From Miltoncostaeaceae bacterium (GTDB lineage Bacteria > Actinomycetota > Thermoleophilia > Miltoncostaeales > Miltoncostaeaceae): a stretch of 7,455 nt of DNA. The number at the start of each line of letters is the position of its first letter. Within the stretch, counting starts at the first letter, position 1. The notes beneath the pieces were generated by a model, which was given only the letters and a program-made list of their open reading frames with translations, did not search any database and was not told the origin of the DNA. Of the stretch, positions 6,310 through 7,455 are shown piece by piece. Where the stretch lies: contig JAUVQP010000076.1 of assembly GCA_030598075.1 (NCBI GenBank), positions 1-7,455 on the forward strand. Direction: 5' to 3'. Position numbers and translations under genes: made by a program.

Positions 6310-7184
6310 GAGCCGCCCTCCGACCCGTCGCCCGCCGCCGGCACGGCACGCCGGCCGGTGTTGGGCGACCGCATGCGCCGGCGCGCCTCATCCTCCTCGC
6401 GCTGGGCCTTGAAACGGCGCTTGGCGTAAGGAGGCTCGGTGATGCCGAGCTTGGCGATCAGGAAGAGGTGCAGCCCGATGAAGGTGACTATTCCGCTGGG
6501 GATGATCAGCATGTGGATGGCGTAGAAGCGGCTGAGCGTGTTCGGACCGAACTCGGGGCCGGCGCGGAGGATGTCGGCGATGAAGGGGCCCAGAATCGGG
6601 GCGGCGGCCGTGATGTTGGTGGCGACCACCGTCGCCCAGTACGCCTTCTGGTCCCACACGAGCAGGTAACCCGTGAGCCCCATGAACAGGGTCAGGATGA
6701 GCAGGACCGCCCCGGTCACCCACGTCAGCTCTCGCGGATACTTGTACGACCCGAAGAAGAACACTCGGGCCATGTGGAGGAAGACCAGGACGATCATGGC
6801 GCTGGAGCCCCAGCGGTGCATGCTTCGCACCAGCGAGCCCCACGTGACGTCGTTGGTAATGAACTCGATGCTCTGGAACGCGGTGCCCGGGTCGGGCTGG
6901 TAGTACATCGCCAGCACGATGCCGGTGATGGCCTGCATGCTGAAGATGGCGAACGCGGCGAAGCCGAGCGTCTGGAACCAACTCGTCTCGGCGGGGACGT
7001 TCCGGAACATGAACCACTTGGTGCCCGCCACCACCCCGGTGCGCTCGTCGACGTAGTCGACGACCTGCTCGCCGACCGCGACGGCAGGGTTCTTCGGCGC
7101 GATGTCGGGCTTGCCCACGGCGGGGCCGTTGGGACCGTTGGGGCCCTGCGGCGGCGCCTCGGGCTCGACGTCTCTGGTGGTCAC
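6306..7184 (-). CDS. qcrB: Menaquinol-cytochrome c reductase cytochrome b (b6-type)
   Basis: This is the four-helix, dihaem half of a split cytochrome b, an integral membrane protein oxidising menaquinol. The 292-residue product has hydrophobic helices at about 70-95, 127-146, 153-177 and 220-245. The haem ligands are His123 and His137 (SMHRW, FLHMAR), then His224 and His239 (AIHML, GLHLF). The second pair is 15 positions apart, the spacing of cytochrome b6/Bacillus QcrB, against 14 in mitochondrial-type cytochrome b. The first 40 residues are a proline/glycine-rich extension with repeated GPN, and the last 35 are charged and probably disordered. The GTG start at 7184 has GAGG (7191-7194) six bases upstream and follows the Rieske-frame TAG by 13 bases. 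It overlaps qcrC by GTGA. Confidence 0.95.
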   Translation of the reverse strand: MTTRDVEPEAPPQGPNGPNGPAVGKPDIAPKNPAVAVGEQVVDYVDERTGVVAGTKWFMFRNVPAETSWFQTLGFAAFAIFSMQAITGIVLAMYYQPDPGTAFQSIEFITNDVTWGSLVRSMHRWGSSAMIVLVFLHMARVFFFGSYKYPRELTWVTGAVLLILTLFMGLTGYLLVWDQKAYWATVVATNITAAAPILGPFIADILRAGPEFGPNTLSRFYAIHMLIIPSGIVTFIGLHLFLIAKLGITEPPYAKRRFKAQREEDEARRRMRSPNTGRRAVPAAGDGSEGGS

Positions 7185-7197
7185 CCGCTACCTCGCG

Positions 7198-7347
7198 CTA
7201 GAACGGGTAGAGGTTTGACAGCACGCCGGTGACTTCCTCGCCGGGACCGTGCAGGCGATACGGCTGGAGGTCGTCGTCGACCGAGAACGGGTTACCGATC
7301 AGCAGGTGGTCGTCCTCACTGACCTTCTCGAGCCCCCCGGCGCCGCG
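7198..7347 (-). pseudogene. Rieske C-terminal tail beyond the in-frame TAG
   Basis: In the same frame as the Rieske fragment, 49 further codons follow the TAG, starting RGAGGLEKVSEDDHLLIG and ending TGVLSNLYPF before a TAG at 7198-7200. Third positions are mostly G or C, and the content (an FSVDDDLQPYRLHGPGEE stretch ending in LYP) resembles the natural end of long Rieske proteins. The last codon is 13 bases from the qcrB start, as expected of an operon partner. No ATG, GTG or TTG soon after the first TAG would restart translation. I infer this was, or is, part of qcrA, separated by a nonsense change, a sequence error or a real earlier stop. Confidence 0.55.
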
Positions 7348-7455
7348 CTACGCCACCTCGCTGTCGTTGGGCGACACTATCTTCCAGTCGAAGCGATCGA
7401 GCGGGCGGGCGGGCGGCCCCGCGGTGACCTGGCCGATCGAGTTGTAGGCGCCACC
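7348..7455 (-). CDS. qcrA: Rieske iron-sulfur protein, C-terminal part up to in-frame TAG
   Basis: The frame enters from the window edge and reads GGAYNSIGQVTAGPPARPL, then DRFDWKIVSPNDSEVA, then TAG. GG-AY followed by G-V-x-x-GPP-x-RPL is the stretch that directly follows the second cluster-binding box (CPCHG) in Rieske proteins. The [2Fe-2S] ligands themselves therefore lie just outside the window. Position before qcrB and qcrC supports the Rieske subunit of the menaquinol-cytochrome c reductase. Reading stops at 7348-7350, but the same frame continues with protein-like sequence to a second TAG (see the next entry), so the gene appears to be cut short. The gene start and membrane anchor are not visible. 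Confidence 0.75.
   Translation of the reverse strand, partial: GGAYNSIGQVTAGPPARPLDRFDWKIVSPNDSEVA

Noticed and set aside
7348..7350. Genome-wide reassignment of TAG as a sense codon
   Set aside because: The zinc-ribbon gene, rhodanese, mqnC, menG and qcrC all end normally at TAG where family ends are expected.
7401..7416. G-tract run resembling a G-quadruplex
   Set aside because: Three GGG runs plus one GG on the plus strand are explained by codons for G, P and A residues in the Rieske C-terminus, and the fourth run is short.
1..7455. CRISPR arrays, insertion sequences, tRNA or rRNA genes
   Set aside because: No regularly spaced repeats, transposase motifs, terminal inverted repeats or RNA-gene signatures were seen on either strand.

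Overview
The window is a GC-rich (by eye about 70%), almost gap-free stretch of bacterial chromosome. It joins the end of a menaquinol-cytochrome c reductase operon to a menaquinone (futalosine-pathway) biosynthesis operon. GTG/TTG starts, codons ending in G or C, the futalosine genes, a b6f-type split cytochrome b with a fused monohaem cytochrome c, and the small zinc-ribbon and rhodanese proteins suggest a deep-branching actinomycete such as Thermoleophilia/Gaiellales. That placement is inference from gene content and is not proven.

Layout. Plus strand, 1-687: the 3' end of a zinc-ribbon conserved hypothetical gene, then a single-domain rhodanese. Minus strand, read from 7455 down to 694: Rieske protein end (qcrA, cut by the window edge and interrupted by an in-frame TAG), cytochrome b (qcrB), cytochrome b/c fusion (qcrC), a 71-base gap with a strong hairpin and a leaderless-type -10 element, then ubiX, menG/ubiE, a long-chain polyprenyl diphosphate synthase, an MqnE/MqnC-like protein without a radical SAM core, mqnA and mqnC. 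The two transcription directions meet tail to tail with six bases between the rhodanese and mqnC stops.

How the genes work together. MqnA makes 3-enolpyruvylbenzoate from chorismate and MqnC cyclises dehypoxanthine futalosine. UbiX supplies prenylated FMN for a UbiD-type decarboxylase, the polyprenyl synthase makes the side chain, and MenG methylates demethylmenaquinone. The product feeds the Qcr complex encoded just upstream. Full-length mqnE, mqnB, mqnD, a UbiD and a UbiA-type prenyltransferase are not in the window.

The points most worth attention are: (1) a 185-residue protein that aligns without gaps to two blocks of the C-terminal half of MqnC/MqnE but has lost the [4Fe-4S]/SAM half, held in the operon by 4-base overlaps on both sides; (2) a polyprenyl synthase whose only plausible start is ATA in an ATAG overlap; (3) 4-base stop/start overlaps at all five junctions of the ubiX-mqnC run and at qcrB/qcrC; (4) an amber codon inside otherwise coding-like Rieske sequence; (5) a probable transcription-unit boundary between qcrC and ubiX. 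There is no CRISPR array, mobile element, tRNA or rRNA, and no stretch over 300 bases lacks a gene.
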